Source of the DNA: Burkholderia ubonensis
GTDB taxonomy: Bacteria > Pseudomonadota > Gammaproteobacteria > Burkholderiales > Burkholderiaceae
Length of the DNA stretch: 64,000 nucleotides
Assembly (NCBI RefSeq): GCF_902833085.1
Contig: NZ_CADFEB010000010.1
Coordinates: forward strand, 248,001 to 312,000
Direction: 5' to 3'
Shown piece after piece: positions 10,079 to 23,621 of the stretch. How positions within the stretch are numbered: position 1 is the stretch's first letter; every line of letters starts with the position of its first letter. Both the position numbers and the translations under genes were made by a program. The notes beneath the pieces are model-generated. The model saw nothing but the letters and a program-made list of their open reading frames with translations. It made no database searches and was not told where the DNA came from.

Positions 10079-11110
10079 ATGAACGAACGAGTGGCAGGCG
10101 CCGGCGAACCGACCGCCGAGGACACGCAACGCAGCGCGCAAGGCGGCGAGGTGCCGGCCGGGCAGGCCGTCGTCAGCGTCGCGCACGACGCCGACGAGCA
10201 GGCGCGCAACCTGATCGGCTGGCGGCAGACCTACGACCAGCTCGCGGCGGGCCGCTTCGTCGGCACGCTGACCGAGTTGCCGCTCGACACGATGAAGCTG
10301 TTCCGCGAATCGACGAGCCACATGCTGCGCCAGGCGTGCGAGGTGCGCGGCGATGCGTACTGGTTCGGCATCCCGCTCGTGCGCGACGGCGCGGCGCGCG
10401 TCGACGCGCACCGGATCGAGGCCGGCGCGCTCGCGTTCCGGCCCGGCAACGTCGAATTCGAATTGCTGACGCCCGCGCAGTTCTCGATCTACGGCGTCGT
10501 CGTGCGCGGCGACGTGCTGCGCCGCTACGCGGAGCAGGTCGAGCGCTGCGGGCTCGACGACCGGCTGCCCGCGCAGAGCGTGATGCAGGTCGGCGAGGCG
10601 CGGCTCACGCGCCTGTGCGCGCTGCTCGGCGCGCGGCTCGACGACGCGGCCGCCGCCGCGCCGCTGTCGGACCCGCTGCGCAACGACCTGCAGGCCGAGG
10701 TGCTCGCGGCGCTGTTCGACGTGTGCGCGCTGCCCGCCGACGGCGCGGCCGGCACGGCGCTGTCGCGGCGGCGCCGGATCGTCGAGCAGGCGCGCGACTA
10801 CGTGCTCGCGCACCGCTCGCGCCCGGTCGGCGTGCCCGAGCTGTGCGAGCAGCTGCACGTGAGCCGCCGCACGCTGCAGTACTGCTTCCAGGACGTGCTC
10901 GGGATGGCGCCCGCGACCTATCTGCGCACGCTGCGGCTGAACGGTGCGCGGCGCGACCTGTGCGGCCGCGCGGTGGAGTCCGTGCAGGATGTCGCCGAGG
11001 CGTGGGGCTTCTGGCACCTGAGCCAGTTCGCGACCGATTACCGGCGGATGTTCGGCAAGCGGCCGTCGGAGACGCTGCGCGACAGCGTGACGATGGTCGC
11101 GGCGGGGTAA
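10079..11110 (+). CDS. AraC-family transcriptional regulator, EutR-like
   Basis: 343 residues. The C-terminal ~105 residues carry the two helix-turn-helix units of the AraC family (VPELCEQLHVSRRTLQYCFQ and VQDVAEAWGFWHLSQFATDY, then FGKRPSETL). The N-terminal ~230 residues are a sensor region. The 'GFWHLSQFATDYRRMFGKRPS' type of second helix is seen in EutR-type activators. AAGGAG precedes the ATG. It sits beside the aldehyde dehydrogenase gene and in the same region as eat-eutBC, so ethanolamine-responsive activation of these genes is the favoured role, not proven here. Confidence 0.82.
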   Translation: MNERVAGAGEPTAEDTQRSAQGGEVPAGQAVVSVAHDADEQARNLIGWRQTYDQLAAGRFVGTLTELPLDTMKLFRESTSHMLRQACEVRGDAYWFGIPLVRDGAARVDAHRIEAGALAFRPGNVEFELLTPAQFSIYGVVVRGDVLRRYAEQVERCGLDDRLPAQSVMQVGEARLTRLCALLGARLDDAAAAAPLSDPLRNDLQAEVLAALFDVCALPADGAAGTALSRRRRIVEQARDYVLAHRSRPVGVPELCEQLHVSRRTLQYCFQDVLGMAPATYLRTLRLNGARRDLCGRAVESVQDVAEAWGFWHLSQFATDYRRMFGKRPSETLRDSVTMVAAG

Positions 11111-11157
11111 TACCGGGGTAATGGCGGGTCGCGGCGGATGCGCGATGGCGGCGCGGG

Positions 11158-12207
11158 TCAAATGACCGGCCAGCCCACCGCGTCCCAATCGACCGCGCGA
11201 TAGGCGGCCGCGACCGCCGCGACGTCGTCAGGCGCTTCGCTGCGGTGCAGCCCGCGCAGCGCGTCCGGCATGTCGAGCGCGACCGGCACGCAATGCGGAT
11301 AGTCGCGCACGCGCAGCGCCGGCGCGATCGTCGTGAAGCACGCGAGCGTCGGCACGTCGAAGCCGTCCGCGAGGTGCGTGGCGGCGCTGTCCGACGCGAA
11401 CAGCACGCTTGCTCCCTTGATCCATGCGATGAATGCCGCGGTGTCGCGCGCGAATCCGCTCGCGTCGACATAGGCGGGATGCGCGAGCGGCCCGAACCCG
11501 ACCACGGGCAGCCGGTAGCGCCGCGCGAGCCGGTCGACGAACGCGGCGCGCAATGCCGGCGGCACGCTGCGCACCGCGGTACTCGCGCTCGGGCAGAACA
11601 GCGCGTACGGCCGCCGCCAAGCATCGGGCAGCGCGGGAAGCGGCAGGCGTGCGAGCCAGCGGTTGCGCTTGGCCGACGCGGGCAGCGCCGCCGGGTCCGC
11701 GCCGAGTGCGGCGAGAAAGAAGTCGATCATCGGCAGCCGTGCGAAATCCGGCCAGTACAGGTGATTGCCGAGATCGATGCAGCGCGTGGCGGCCGGCAGC
11801 GCGTCGGCCGGCCACGGCAGCGCGCGCGACGGCGCGACGACGTCGGCCGCGAGCGCATACAGCGCCTCGACGTAGCGCGGCGCGCCGGCAGGGCGGTACA
11901 GCGTGAAGTGCAGCCCGGGGTGCGCTTCACGCAGCGCGGCGAGCGCGGTCAGGCCGATCACCGAATCGCCGAGCGTGACGCCCATGCCGTTGATCACGTG
12001 CACGTGCGGCGCGCCGCCGTAGTCGAGCCGGAACGGCTGCGTCGCCGCGTGCAGCAGGCCCAGCGCGAGGGCGGCCGGCACGTGGCCGGCGGCGCGGCCG
12101 TGGCCGTGCGCGAGGTCGTAGGGCGCGACGAGCGTGCCGTCCGGTGCGAGCAGCGTGCCCGGCCAGACGCGCGCCTCGTCGGGCGACAGGGCGGCTGCGG
12201 CCGGCAC
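11158..12207 (-). CDS. Glycosyltransferase family 9-like (heptosyltransferase-fold) protein
   Basis: 349 residues. The N-terminal half has NGMGVTLGDSVIGLTALAAL, matching the 'GD.....P....L' pattern of GT9 enzymes. The C-terminal half has ASDSAATHLADGFDVPTLAC, matching the GT9 donor-site motif with the conserved D-A-HLA order. GT9 members add heptose or similar sugars to lipopolysaccharide. The start is GTG at 12207 with AGGAG eight bases upstream. It follows the ThDP enzyme by 16 bp on the same strand and is probably cotranscribed, an odd partnership not clearly explained. Confidence 0.7.
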   Translation of the reverse strand: MPAAAALSPDEARVWPGTLLAPDGTLVAPYDLAHGHGRAAGHVPAALALGLLHAATQPFRLDYGGAPHVHVINGMGVTLGDSVIGLTALAALREAHPGLHFTLYRPAGAPRYVEALYALAADVVAPSRALPWPADALPAATRCIDLGNHLYWPDFARLPMIDFFLAALGADPAALPASAKRNRWLARLPLPALPDAWRRPYALFCPSASTAVRSVPPALRAAFVDRLARRYRLPVVGFGPLAHPAYVDASGFARDTAAFIAWIKGASVLFASDSAATHLADGFDVPTLACFTTIAPALRVRDYPHCVPVALDMPDALRGLHRSEAPDDVAAVAAAYRAVDWDAVGWPVI

Positions 12208-12223
12208 GGCGCACGCTCCTATG

Positions 12224-13927
12224 TCATGCGCCGCGCGTGCGACGCCCCTGCTCCCGGATCTGCTCGAGCGTCGCCGCCGGCGTGCAGGCTTCCTGCGGCA
12301 CGCGGATTTCGATCAACGCGGGCAGGCCGCAGGTGAGTGCGCGCTCGAGCGCGGGCGCGAAGTCGGCGGTGCGCTCGACCGTCTCGCCGTGCGCGCCGAA
12401 CGCGCGCGCATACGCGGCGAAATCCGGGTTCGTGAGACCGGTGCCGTGCACGCGCCCCGGGTAGTTGCGCTCCTGATGCATGCGGATCGTGCCGAAGTGG
12501 CTGTTGTTGACGACGATCACGACGATGTTCAGCCCGTACTGCATCGCGGTCGCCAGCTCGTTGCCGGCCATCATGAAGCAGCCGTCGCCCGCGAGCGCGA
12601 CGACCGGCCGCTCCGGATACAGCGACTTCGCGGCAAGCGCGGCGGGCACGCCGTAGCCCATCGCGCCGCTGGTCGGCGCGACCTGCGAGCGGAAATGGCG
12701 GTACGCGAAGTGCCGGTGCAGCCAGATCGCGTAGTTGCCCGCGCCGTTGGTCAGGATCGCGTCGTGCGGCAGACGCTCGCGCAACTGCACCATCACGTCG
12801 CCGAGCTGGACGTCGCCGGGCATCGGCAGCGGCGCGTGCCAGTCGAGATACGCGCGGTGCGCGGCGGCGGCGCTGCCGGCCCACGCGGGCGCGGCCGGCG
12901 GGTCGAGCGCGGCGAGCGGCGCGGCGATCTCCGGCATGCCGGACACGATCGGCAGGTCGGCCGCATAGACCCGGCCGAGCTCGTCCGCGCCCTGGTGGAC
13001 GTGGATCAGCGTCTGGCGGGTCTTCGGGATGTCGAGCAGCGTGTAGCCGCCGGTCGTCGCTTCGCCGAGGCGCGGCCCGAGCGCGAACAGCAGGTCCGCG
13101 TCGCGGATGCGCCGCGCGAGCGCGGGATTGATGCCGAGCCCGACGTCGCCCGCGTAGTTCGGATGCGCGTTGTCGAAGGTGTCCTGGTAGCGGAACGCGC
13201 ACGCGACCGGCAGCTGCCAGCGCTCGACGAAGGTGCGCAGGTCCGCGCATGCGTCGGTCGTCCAGCCGCTGCCGCCGACGACGGCCAGCGGCCGCTCGGC
13301 GCGCGCGAGCCGCTCGCGCAGCTCGTCCATCTGCGCGGCGGACGGCGCGGCCGCGACGCGCTTCGCGGGCGGCGCGACCGGCTGCGCCGCGCACGGCTCG
13401 GACAGCACGTCCTCCGGCAGCGCGAGCACGACCGGGCCTGGCCGGCCCGACATCGCGACGTGGAACGCGTGGCTCAGGTATTCGGGGATGCGGCGCGGGT
13501 CGTCGATCTGCGCGACCCATTTCGCCATCTGGCCGAACATGCGGCGGTAGTCGATTTCCTGGAATGCCTCGCGGTCGAGGTGTTCGCGCGCGCACTGGCC
13601 GATGAACAGGATCATCGGTGTCGAATCCTGGAACGCGGTGTGCACGCCGATCGACGCGTGCGTTGCGCCGGGCCCGCGCGTGACGAACGCGACGCCGGGG
13701 CGGCCGGTCAGCTTGCCGACCGCTTCCGCCATGTTCGCGGCGGCCGCTTCGTGGCGGCAGACGACCGTCTGGAGGCGCGCGGTGTGGTCCGCGAGCGCAT
13801 CGAGCACGGCCAGAAAACTCTCGCCCGGCACGCAGAACACGCGTTCGACGTGATTGGCGAGCAACGCATCGACAAGCAGGCGCGCGCCGTTGACGCCGCG
13901 CGGCTCGAGATCCTCGGAATGCGACAT
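12224..13927 (-). CDS. Thiamine-diphosphate enzyme, acetolactate synthase large-subunit-like
   Basis: 567 residues with the three domains of the acetohydroxyacid synthase/benzoylformate decarboxylase family. The activating glutamate is Glu60 in CRHEAAAANMAEAVG. The ThDP/Mg motif GDGCFMMAGNELATAMQYGL ends in NN near residue 470. No acetolactate small subunit gene is nearby, so this is likely a catabolic or decarboxylase-type paralogue and not the biosynthetic IlvB. Substrate cannot be assigned. It leads a two-gene unit with the GT9-like gene. Confidence 0.88.
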   Translation of the reverse strand: MSHSEDLEPRGVNGARLLVDALLANHVERVFCVPGESFLAVLDALADHTARLQTVVCRHEAAAANMAEAVGKLTGRPGVAFVTRGPGATHASIGVHTAFQDSTPMILFIGQCAREHLDREAFQEIDYRRMFGQMAKWVAQIDDPRRIPEYLSHAFHVAMSGRPGPVVLALPEDVLSEPCAAQPVAPPAKRVAAAPSAAQMDELRERLARAERPLAVVGGSGWTTDACADLRTFVERWQLPVACAFRYQDTFDNAHPNYAGDVGLGINPALARRIRDADLLFALGPRLGEATTGGYTLLDIPKTRQTLIHVHQGADELGRVYAADLPIVSGMPEIAAPLAALDPPAAPAWAGSAAAAHRAYLDWHAPLPMPGDVQLGDVMVQLRERLPHDAILTNGAGNYAIWLHRHFAYRHFRSQVAPTSGAMGYGVPAALAAKSLYPERPVVALAGDGCFMMAGNELATAMQYGLNIVVIVVNNSHFGTIRMHQERNYPGRVHGTGLTNPDFAAYARAFGAHGETVERTADFAPALERALTCGLPALIEIRVPQEACTPAATLEQIREQGRRTRGA

Positions 13928-14198
13928 GAGATGCCGTCTCCCTGGGTAGCGGGACGTACAGCTTACGCCGGTTCGGGGGCGGGTGAAAAGTGACGGAACG
14001 CGGGCGGGCGGGAAAGATCAACGACTGGCCGGAAGGCCAGCTTGCGCGCGTTTGGCGACCGGTGAAAAGTACTGCAACGGACGCCGAGTCGAATCCCGAC
14101 CCGGATTAATGAAGTCACGCTGCCAATTAACAGTAAAATGGTCGATCATTCAATAGTAAAATCCCCCCTCGGAATCATTGACGGGGGCAATCATCATC

Positions 14199-14657
14199 AT
14201 GGCAACCGAAACGATCGACCTAAAGACGCTCACGCAGCTCGCCGAGGCGGGCGCCGTGCGCGATGCACGCGTGGTCGGCCACGGCAACGGCTGGACCGTC
14301 GCGGCCCGCTATGGCACGACCGAGCGCTTTCTGTCGGCCAGGCGCGGCGACGTGCGCGTGTTCCGCCGGTTCGAAACGCTGGTCGGATTTCTGCGCGACA
14401 TCGGCATCAGCCGATTCGACGTGGACGCTTCGGATTTCGATCCCGATGCCGCGGGCCGGGCCACCCGGCCCGATCGCGCGGCCGCGCTGAAAGCGGCGCA
14501 CGAGGCGGCTGCTTACGATCGCTGGTTTCGCGAACAGGTACAGCAGGCGCTGGACGATCCGCGACCGTCCCTTCCCCACGCCGAGGTCAAGGCCGAGTTT
14601 GCTTCGCGCCGTGAGGCGCTGCGACAGCGGATCGCGAAGCATGGAGGCAAGGTTTGA
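14199..14657 (+). CDS. Antitoxin with ParC/KfrB-like N-terminus and PaaA2-like C-terminus
   Basis: 152 residues. Roughly the first 90 resemble plasmid partition-associated ParC-type proteins (WTVAARYGTTERFLSARRGD). The last 60 (WFREQVQQALDDPRPSLPHA, then EVKAEF) match the PaaA2 antitoxin pattern 'WFR..VQ..LDDPRP..PH.EV'. The ATG at 14199 is the likely start, because the codons upstream are not conserved in type. Its stop overlaps the toxin start. It should bind and neutralise the ParE/RelE-like partner and repress the operon. Confidence 0.78.
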   Translation: MATETIDLKTLTQLAEAGAVRDARVVGHGNGWTVAARYGTTERFLSARRGDVRVFRRFETLVGFLRDIGISRFDVDASDFDPDAAGRATRPDRAAALKAAHEAAAYDRWFREQVQQALDDPRPSLPHAEVKAEFASRREALRQRIAKHGGKV

Positions 14658-14938
14658 CGTTCGCGCTGCACTGGAATCCGAACGCGTGCGAGGATCGTGC
14701 GGCAATCATGGACTTCGTCGGCCAGGACAACCCCGTGGCCGCGCTGGAGCTGGACGAACTGATCGATGAAATGGCCGAGGCATTGCCGGCGCATGCCGAG
14801 CTGTATCGGCCGGGGCGCGTGCAAGGCACGCGCGAGTTGGTGATCGCGCCGAACTACGTGCTCGTCTATCGCATCCGGCAAGCCGAAGGCGTCGTCGAGA
14901 TTCTGCGCGTGCTGCATGCGCGACGGGAGTGGCCGTAA
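14654..14938 (+). CDS. ParE/RelE-superfamily toxin
   Basis: 94 residues with the RelE/ParE fold pattern: an N-terminal strand and helix (LHWNPNACEDRAAIMDFVGQ), a middle segment ending in PGRVQGTRELVIAPNYVLVY, and a final strand EILRVLHARREWP. The start is TTG at 14654, whose bases overlap the antitoxin stop (TTGA); this is the only start that gives the full family N-terminus. Whether it acts on gyrase (ParE) or on ribosome-bound mRNA (RelE) cannot be told. Confidence 0.82.
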   Translation: MTFALHWNPNACEDRAAIMDFVGQDNPVAALELDELIDEMAEALPAHAELYRPGRVQGTRELVIAPNYVLVYRIRQAEGVVEILRVLHARREWP

Positions 14939-15131
14939 CGAAAGCGGTCGGGGCTTTAATGATGCCAACCGGGGCCGCCGATGTGTGTTCGGGGAGAGGG
15001 CGATGCGACCCCGAAGCCAATGCCGCCACGGCTACGCATTCCCGAGCTGTCAGGGATGCATCTTTTCCGATGCGGCAGTTGGTGTAGGTCTATGTACACA
15101 CATGGATTTACATTTTGCCGGAAGTGGACTA

Positions 15132-15150
15132 ATGTACATCCGTCGTACAT
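15132..15150. promoter_or_regulatory. Candidate VapBC operator
   Basis: The inverted repeat ATGTA-N9-TACAT lies 19 bp before the vapB ATG. The unit GTACATCCGT also occurs twice in direct orientation. VapB dimers bound to VapC usually repress their operon by binding such palindromes close to the start. Confidence 0.4.
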
Positions 15151-15168
15151 CCGTATTTGGAGGTAACC

Positions 15169-15405
15169 ATGCATACCACCCGAGCGTTCAGGAACGGCAA
15201 CTCCCAAGCTGTGCGTATTCCTGCGGACCTCGCTTTCGAGCGCAGCGACATCGAACTCGAAATCGAGCGAGTGGGCGATGAAATTCGCATTCGACCTGCT
15301 CGGCGGCCGTTGGCTGGTGTGCTCGAGAAGTTCGCGAAATTCGGGCCGGATTTCATGTCCGACGGACGTGGCGAGCACGGGCAGGTTGAACGCGAGGGTC
15401 TGTGA
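15169..15405 (+). CDS. vapB: VapB-type antitoxin (AbrB/MazE fold)
   Basis: 78 residues. The N-terminal ~45 form a swapped-hairpin AbrB DNA-binding domain (TRAFRNGNSQAVRIPADLAF). The C-terminal tail should wrap the toxin. The ATG at 15169 is preferred because TTGGAGG lies seven bases upstream. The stop TGA shares one base with the vapC ATG (TGATG). Confidence 0.9.
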   Translation: MHTTRAFRNGNSQAVRIPADLAFERSDIELEIERVGDEIRIRPARRPLAGVLEKFAKFGPDFMSDGRGEHGQVEREGL

Positions 15406-15806
15406 TGCCGCGTTACATGCTCGACACCAACATGTGCATCTACCTGATGAAGAACCAGCCGGAGCAGGTCGCGAAACGCTTTGCGCGGTACTACGTCGGT
15501 GACGTGGTGATGTCGGCGATCACCTACGCCGAGCTTGAATATGGTGTCGCGGTCTGCGCGAATCCCGATCGCGAGCGCCGAAATCTCGCAGCGTTGATCG
15601 AGGACATTCCCGTCGCCCCGTTCGATGTGGCGGCGGCGCGGGCCTACGGGCCGGTCCGGGAGGCAACGCGGGAGCGCAAGAAAGACCACCTGGACAAGCT
15701 GATTGCTGCGCATGCGATTTCGCTTGACGTTGCGCTCGTGACCAACAACGAGCGGGATTTTGCCAGCTATCCCGCCGTGAGGCTGGAGAACTGGCTGAAC
15801 GATTAG
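15405..15806 (+). CDS. vapC: VapC-type PIN-domain ribonuclease toxin
   Basis: 133 residues. The PIN-domain acidic residues are visible: Asp7 in MLDTNMCIYLM, Glu43/Glu45 in YAELEYG, Asp97 in HLDKLIAAHA, and Asp118 in LVTNNERDF. These coordinate Mg for RNA cleavage, in many family members of initiator tRNA. It is translationally coupled to vapB. A good hairpin terminator follows the stop. Confidence 0.93.
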   Translation: MPRYMLDTNMCIYLMKNQPEQVAKRFARYYVGDVVMSAITYAELEYGVAVCANPDRERRNLAALIEDIPVAPFDVAAARAYGPVREATRERKKDHLDKLIAAHAISLDVALVTNNERDFASYPAVRLENWLND

Positions 15807-15837
15807 GAGCCATTTCCGCTTTCAGTGGAAACGGCTC
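15807..15837 (+). terminator. Terminator hairpin after vapC
   Basis: Stem GAGCC-A-TTTCC pairs with GGAAA-C-GGCTC around a nine-base loop. The stem follows the vapC stop directly. It lacks a long T run, so it may work weakly. It also lies at the end of the convergent sdaA gene. Confidence 0.55.
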
Positions 15838-15850
15838 TCGCACACCGCCA

Positions 15851-17239
<1,389 letters not shown>

Positions 17240-17266
17240 TTTGTTTCCTGTCTTGCTGTAAGTAGT

Positions 17267-18409
17267 CTAGCGCGCCTGCAGCGGCAAGCACGCGGCTAGC
17301 CATGCGGGCGGCGTCGGGGAGAGCTGCTGCGCGACGCGGGCGTAGCGTCCGTCGAGCCGCGCAGCCAGATGAAAGAGTTCGGTGGCGTTTTTCGGGTCCC
17401 ACTGCCCCGTGTAGCCGGGAAGGCCGGCTTCGCGCCGCTTCGCGTCGAACGCGACCGGCGAATGCACGAATTCCTCATGCGTTTTCTCGCCGCGCGCGTA
17501 CGGCACGAGCCAGTCGAGCGCGGCCGCGAGCGTCGCGCCGTTCGCGCCCTTTTCGCGCAGCCAGTTGCGGTTGAAGCGGCGCGCGGCGAGCGCGGCGGTC
17601 ACGAGCGGCTGCAGGTCGTACACCGCGTAGTGCAGCGCATCGCGCTCCGTGAAGTCGTAGGTCGTGCCGTCCGCGGCGACGTTGTCGGCGAGATGCTCGA
17701 CGAACAGGCGCTGCGCGGCGTTCATCATCCGGCGGTCGCCGAGCGTGAACGCGGACAGCGCGATCAGCTTGATCCGGTGGCTCTGCCAGTTGTTGCGCCA
17801 GGTGCCGGCGAGCGGGCGCTTCTGCGCGTCGATCTGCGCGACGTAGCCGGCGCCGAGCTTCGCGATGAACGCCGACGCGGCGTTGCGGGTCTTCACCGGC
17901 AGCGCGCTCGCGGTCATGTCGTAGGCCAGGATCAGGCTGTCGAAGCGGGTCTCGTCGATCGGGTTGAAGCTCGGCTGGTAGGTGGCGACCCACGCGGACA
18001 GGAAGCGGTCGACGAACTGCAGGTAGCGCGGATCGTTGGTCACGCGCCACGCGAGCGCGGCGTCGCGCATCAGGTCCATGTCCTTCATCGCGGCGACGCT
18101 CTGGTCGTAGAGGCCTTCGTGCGGCAGCGTGCCTTCGGTGTGCACGCGCGGCAGCGCCTTCGGCTGCTCGCCGAGATGCGCGTCGACGCCGCGGATCAGC
18201 GCCTGCACGCCCGGCTCGGCCTGGGTCGTCTCGCTCGACTGCAGCGCGGGCGCCGCGCAGAAGTTCATCGCCGCGCGCGCCGCGCCCGACGCGCCGAGAC
18301 CGGCGGCGGCGAGCGACAGCGACGCGACGAGCGTCGGCGCGAACGCGCGGGCGCGCACGCGCCGCCACATGTGCCGTGATTCGCGGCCCGGGAACATCAG
18401 ACGCACCAT
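17267..18409 (-). CDS. Alginate-lyase family protein, secreted
   Basis: 380 residues. The N-terminus has a signal peptide, hydrophobic around residues 25-45 and ending near GAARAA. The mature part matches the alginate lyase (PL5-like) alpha-barrel family, including the NNWQSHR motif, in which Asn and His are catalytic in relatives. The ATG at 18409 is chosen because AAGGAG lies six bases upstream; ATG 18424 would place that site inside the gene. The substrate may be alginate or another uronate polymer. It sits between gcvP and sdaA but has no obvious link to them. Confidence 0.8.
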   Translation of the reverse strand: MVRLMFPGRESRHMWRRVRARAFAPTLVASLSLAAAGLGASGAARAAMNFCAAPALQSSETTQAEPGVQALIRGVDAHLGEQPKALPRVHTEGTLPHEGLYDQSVAAMKDMDLMRDAALAWRVTNDPRYLQFVDRFLSAWVATYQPSFNPIDETRFDSLILAYDMTASALPVKTRNAASAFIAKLGAGYVAQIDAQKRPLAGTWRNNWQSHRIKLIALSAFTLGDRRMMNAAQRLFVEHLADNVAADGTTYDFTERDALHYAVYDLQPLVTAALAARRFNRNWLREKGANGATLAAALDWLVPYARGEKTHEEFVHSPVAFDAKRREAGLPGYTGQWDPKNATELFHLAARLDGRYARVAQQLSPTPPAWLAACLPLQAR

Positions 18410-18558
18410 GCGGAACTCCTTCATTGGCTGGATCGCGTGTGATGTTAGCCGGATTGGGGGACGAACGTCAGGCGGATCGGCGTCCAACGCAAAAACCGCA
18501 CGCAACCCCGGGGATTGCGTGCGGCGCGGCATCGAGCGAACCGGAACGAACGCGCGCG

Positions 18559-21486
<2,928 letters not shown>

Positions 21487-21558
21487 GGCAATCCAGCGGT
21501 CGCGGGGCGCCGCCCGTACTGCCGGGCCGGCGCGCCGCGCGATTCGTGAGTAGTGGGG

Positions 21559-21939
21559 TTAGCCGACCAGTTTCGCGTAGGCGGCTGCGTCGAGCAGGTT
21601 GTCGGTCGATGCGCCGTCGGCGAGCTTGATCTTGAAGAGCCACACGCCGTATGCGTCGCTGTTCACTTCTTCCGGCGTGTCGACGGCGTCCGCGTTGATC
21701 GCGACCACCTCGCCCGACACGGGCGAGTAGATGTCCGACGCGGCTTTCACCGACTCGACGACGCCGACCGCGTCGCCTGCCTTCACCTGCTTGCCGACTT
21801 GCGGCAGTTCGAGGAAGACGATGTCGCCGAGCGTGCTCTGCGCGTGATCGGTGATGCCGATCGTCAGCGTGCCGTCGGCTTCGGTGCGGATCCACTCGTG
21901 TTCGTCGGTGTACTTCAGATCGGCCGGGACGTTGCTCAT
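21559..21939 (-). CDS. gcvH: Glycine cleavage system H protein
   Basis: 126 residues. The lipoyl-lysine lies in VESVKAASDIYSPVSGEV. H carries the aminomethyl group on its lipoyl arm between the P and T proteins. N-terminal LKYTDEHEWIRTEADG and the C-terminal TPEEVNSDAYGVWLFKI are typical. It lies between gcvT and gcvP on the same strand. Confidence 0.97.
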   Translation of the reverse strand: MSNVPADLKYTDEHEWIRTEADGTLTIGITDHAQSTLGDIVFLELPQVGKQVKAGDAVGVVESVKAASDIYSPVSGEVVAINADAVDTPEEVNSDAYGVWLFKIKLADGASTDNLLDAAAYAKLVG

Positions 21940-22035
21940 CGGATGCTCCTGAATAGATAGGGTGTGATTCTTCGTTCTGGCGCACCGTGACGGTGCGCCG
22001 GGTGTGGGTCGCCGGGCGCCATGCCGCCCGGCTCG

Positions 22036-23154
22036 TTACGCAGCGAGGACCTTGCCGTTGCGCACGAACGGCAGTTTTACCACGCGCGCGGGAAGTTGCT
22101 TGTCGCGAATCTGCACCTGCACGGTGTCGCCGATCTGCACGGCCGCGGGCACGCGCGCAAAGGCGATCGACTCCTGCATCGACGGCGAGAACGTGCCGCT
22201 CGTGATCTCGCCTTCGCCGTGCGGCGTGACGACCTTCTGGTGCGCGCGCAGCACGCCGCCCGCCTTGCCGTTCTCCTTCTGCAGGATCAGGCCGACGAAC
22301 GCGGCGCGCGTGCCGTCGCGCTCCAGCGCGTCGCGGCCGACGAACGCGCGCGGCGCCGTGAGGTCGACCGTCCACGCGAGGCCCGCGTCGAGCGGGGAGA
22401 CGGTTTCATCCATATCCTGGCCGTACAGGTTCATGCCGGCCTCGAGGCGCAGCGTGTCGCGCGCGCCGAGCCCGCACGGGCGCACGCCGTTTTGCTGCAG
22501 CGCGTTCCACAGGGCTTCGACGTGGACGGCCGGCACGATCACCTCGAAACCGTCTTCGCCGGTGTAGCCGGTGCGCGCGACGGTGAGGTCGCCGAACGGC
22601 GTGCCCGCGACCTGCGCGGCGTTGAACGGCTTGAGCTCGCTCGTCGCGGCGCGCGCGGCGGGGATCGTCGCCCAGGTTTTTTCACGGGCGTTCGGGCCCT
22701 GCACGGCGACGATCGCGAAATCGCGGCGCGGCGCGATCGTGACGCCGTAGCCGCCTTGCTCGTTGAGCTGGTTGAACCACGCGATGTCCTTCTCGGCGGT
22801 GCCGGCGTTGACGACGACGCGGAAGAATTCCTCGGTGAAGTAATAGACGATCAGGTCGTCGATGACGCCGCCCTGCGGATTGAGCAGGCACGAGTAGAGC
22901 GCCTTGCCGGGCGTCTTGAGCTTGCCGACGTTGTTCGCGACCGCATGCTCGAAGAACGCGCGCACGCGGCTGCCGGTGAAATCGACGACGCACATGTGCG
23001 ACACGTCGAACATGCCGGCGTCGGTGCGCACGGCCTGATGCTCTTCGATTTGCGAACCGTAGTTGACGGGCATGTCCCAGCCGCCGAAATCGACCATGCG
23101 GGCGTTGAGCGCGCGGTGCGCGGCGTTGAGCGGGGTGTGTTTCAGGGCAGTCAT
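22036..23154 (-). CDS. gcvT: Aminomethyltransferase, T protein
   Basis: 372 residues. It moves the methylene group from aminomethyl-lipoyl GcvH to tetrahydrofolate and releases ammonia. The N-terminal VDFGGWDMPVNYGSQIEEH block and YSCLLNPQGGVIDDLIVYY with the catalytic aspartate are present. The ATG at 23154 is favoured; a TTG at 23169 would add five residues. It is first of the gcv operon, directly behind the glycine riboswitch. Confidence 0.96.
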   Translation of the reverse strand: MTALKHTPLNAAHRALNARMVDFGGWDMPVNYGSQIEEHQAVRTDAGMFDVSHMCVVDFTGSRVRAFFEHAVANNVGKLKTPGKALYSCLLNPQGGVIDDLIVYYFTEEFFRVVVNAGTAEKDIAWFNQLNEQGGYGVTIAPRRDFAIVAVQGPNAREKTWATIPAARAATSELKPFNAAQVAGTPFGDLTVARTGYTGEDGFEVIVPAVHVEALWNALQQNGVRPCGLGARDTLRLEAGMNLYGQDMDETVSPLDAGLAWTVDLTAPRAFVGRDALERDGTRAAFVGLILQKENGKAGGVLRAHQKVVTPHGEGEITSGTFSPSMQESIAFARVPAAVQIGDTVQVQIRDKQLPARVVKLPFVRNGKVLAA

Positions 23155-23242
23155 CGAGGCCTCAGGCAAGGCGCTTGCGCGCGGGACAATACGGCGTTGT
23201 GCCGACCGCCGCGGCCTTGGGCCGGCGGGCGGTGCTGTACAT

Positions 23243-23505
23243 GCCCCTCTGTCCTCGATACCTGAGAGATTGCGCCGCGGGCCTGGCCCAACGAACGCGC
23301 GCCCCTTCGGTGGGCAGCCTGCCCGCGCTGCATTCGCGCAGCGGGCTACTGCCGCTCTCCAGAGTGCGAAGATCGTGGCCTGCGACGTGCGCAGGCGGGA
23401 TGCTTCGACGCGGCCGGTCCTTTTGCCTGAGAGTTTGCGGGTGTGCCCCTTCGGCGGCGCGACCGGCGTTTCAGCAACGCGGTCACACGCTCTCCCGACG
23501 CGTGC
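23243..23505 (-). promoter_or_regulatory. Tandem glycine riboswitch upstream of gcvT
   Basis: Two glycine aptamers can be read on the minus strand. The first runs from about 23505 (GGGAGAGCG) through CCGAAGGGGCA near 23450 to CTCTCAGGCAAAAGGACC near 23420. The second runs from GGAGAGCGGC near 23360 through ACCGAAGGGGCGC near 23310 to CTCTCAGGTATCGAGGACAG near 23252. Both have the conserved CGAAGGGG and CTCTCAGG cores. Glycine binding should switch on the gcvT-gcvH-gcvP operon. Confidence 0.95.
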
Positions 23506-23621
23506 GGGCGACTGTACGCGAGCCCGGAAGCCTTGTCAATTTGGGCAAATCCGTGTCGTTTCGCGACAAGCGGCGGCAGGGCGCCGCCGCGTTTTTCGTC
23601 TTCGTCCGGCCGCGGCCGGCG

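Noticed and set aside
12134..13993. Long plus-strand frame opposite the ThDP enzyme gene
   Set aside because: Antisense shadow; the minus-strand ThDP motifs decide the coding strand.
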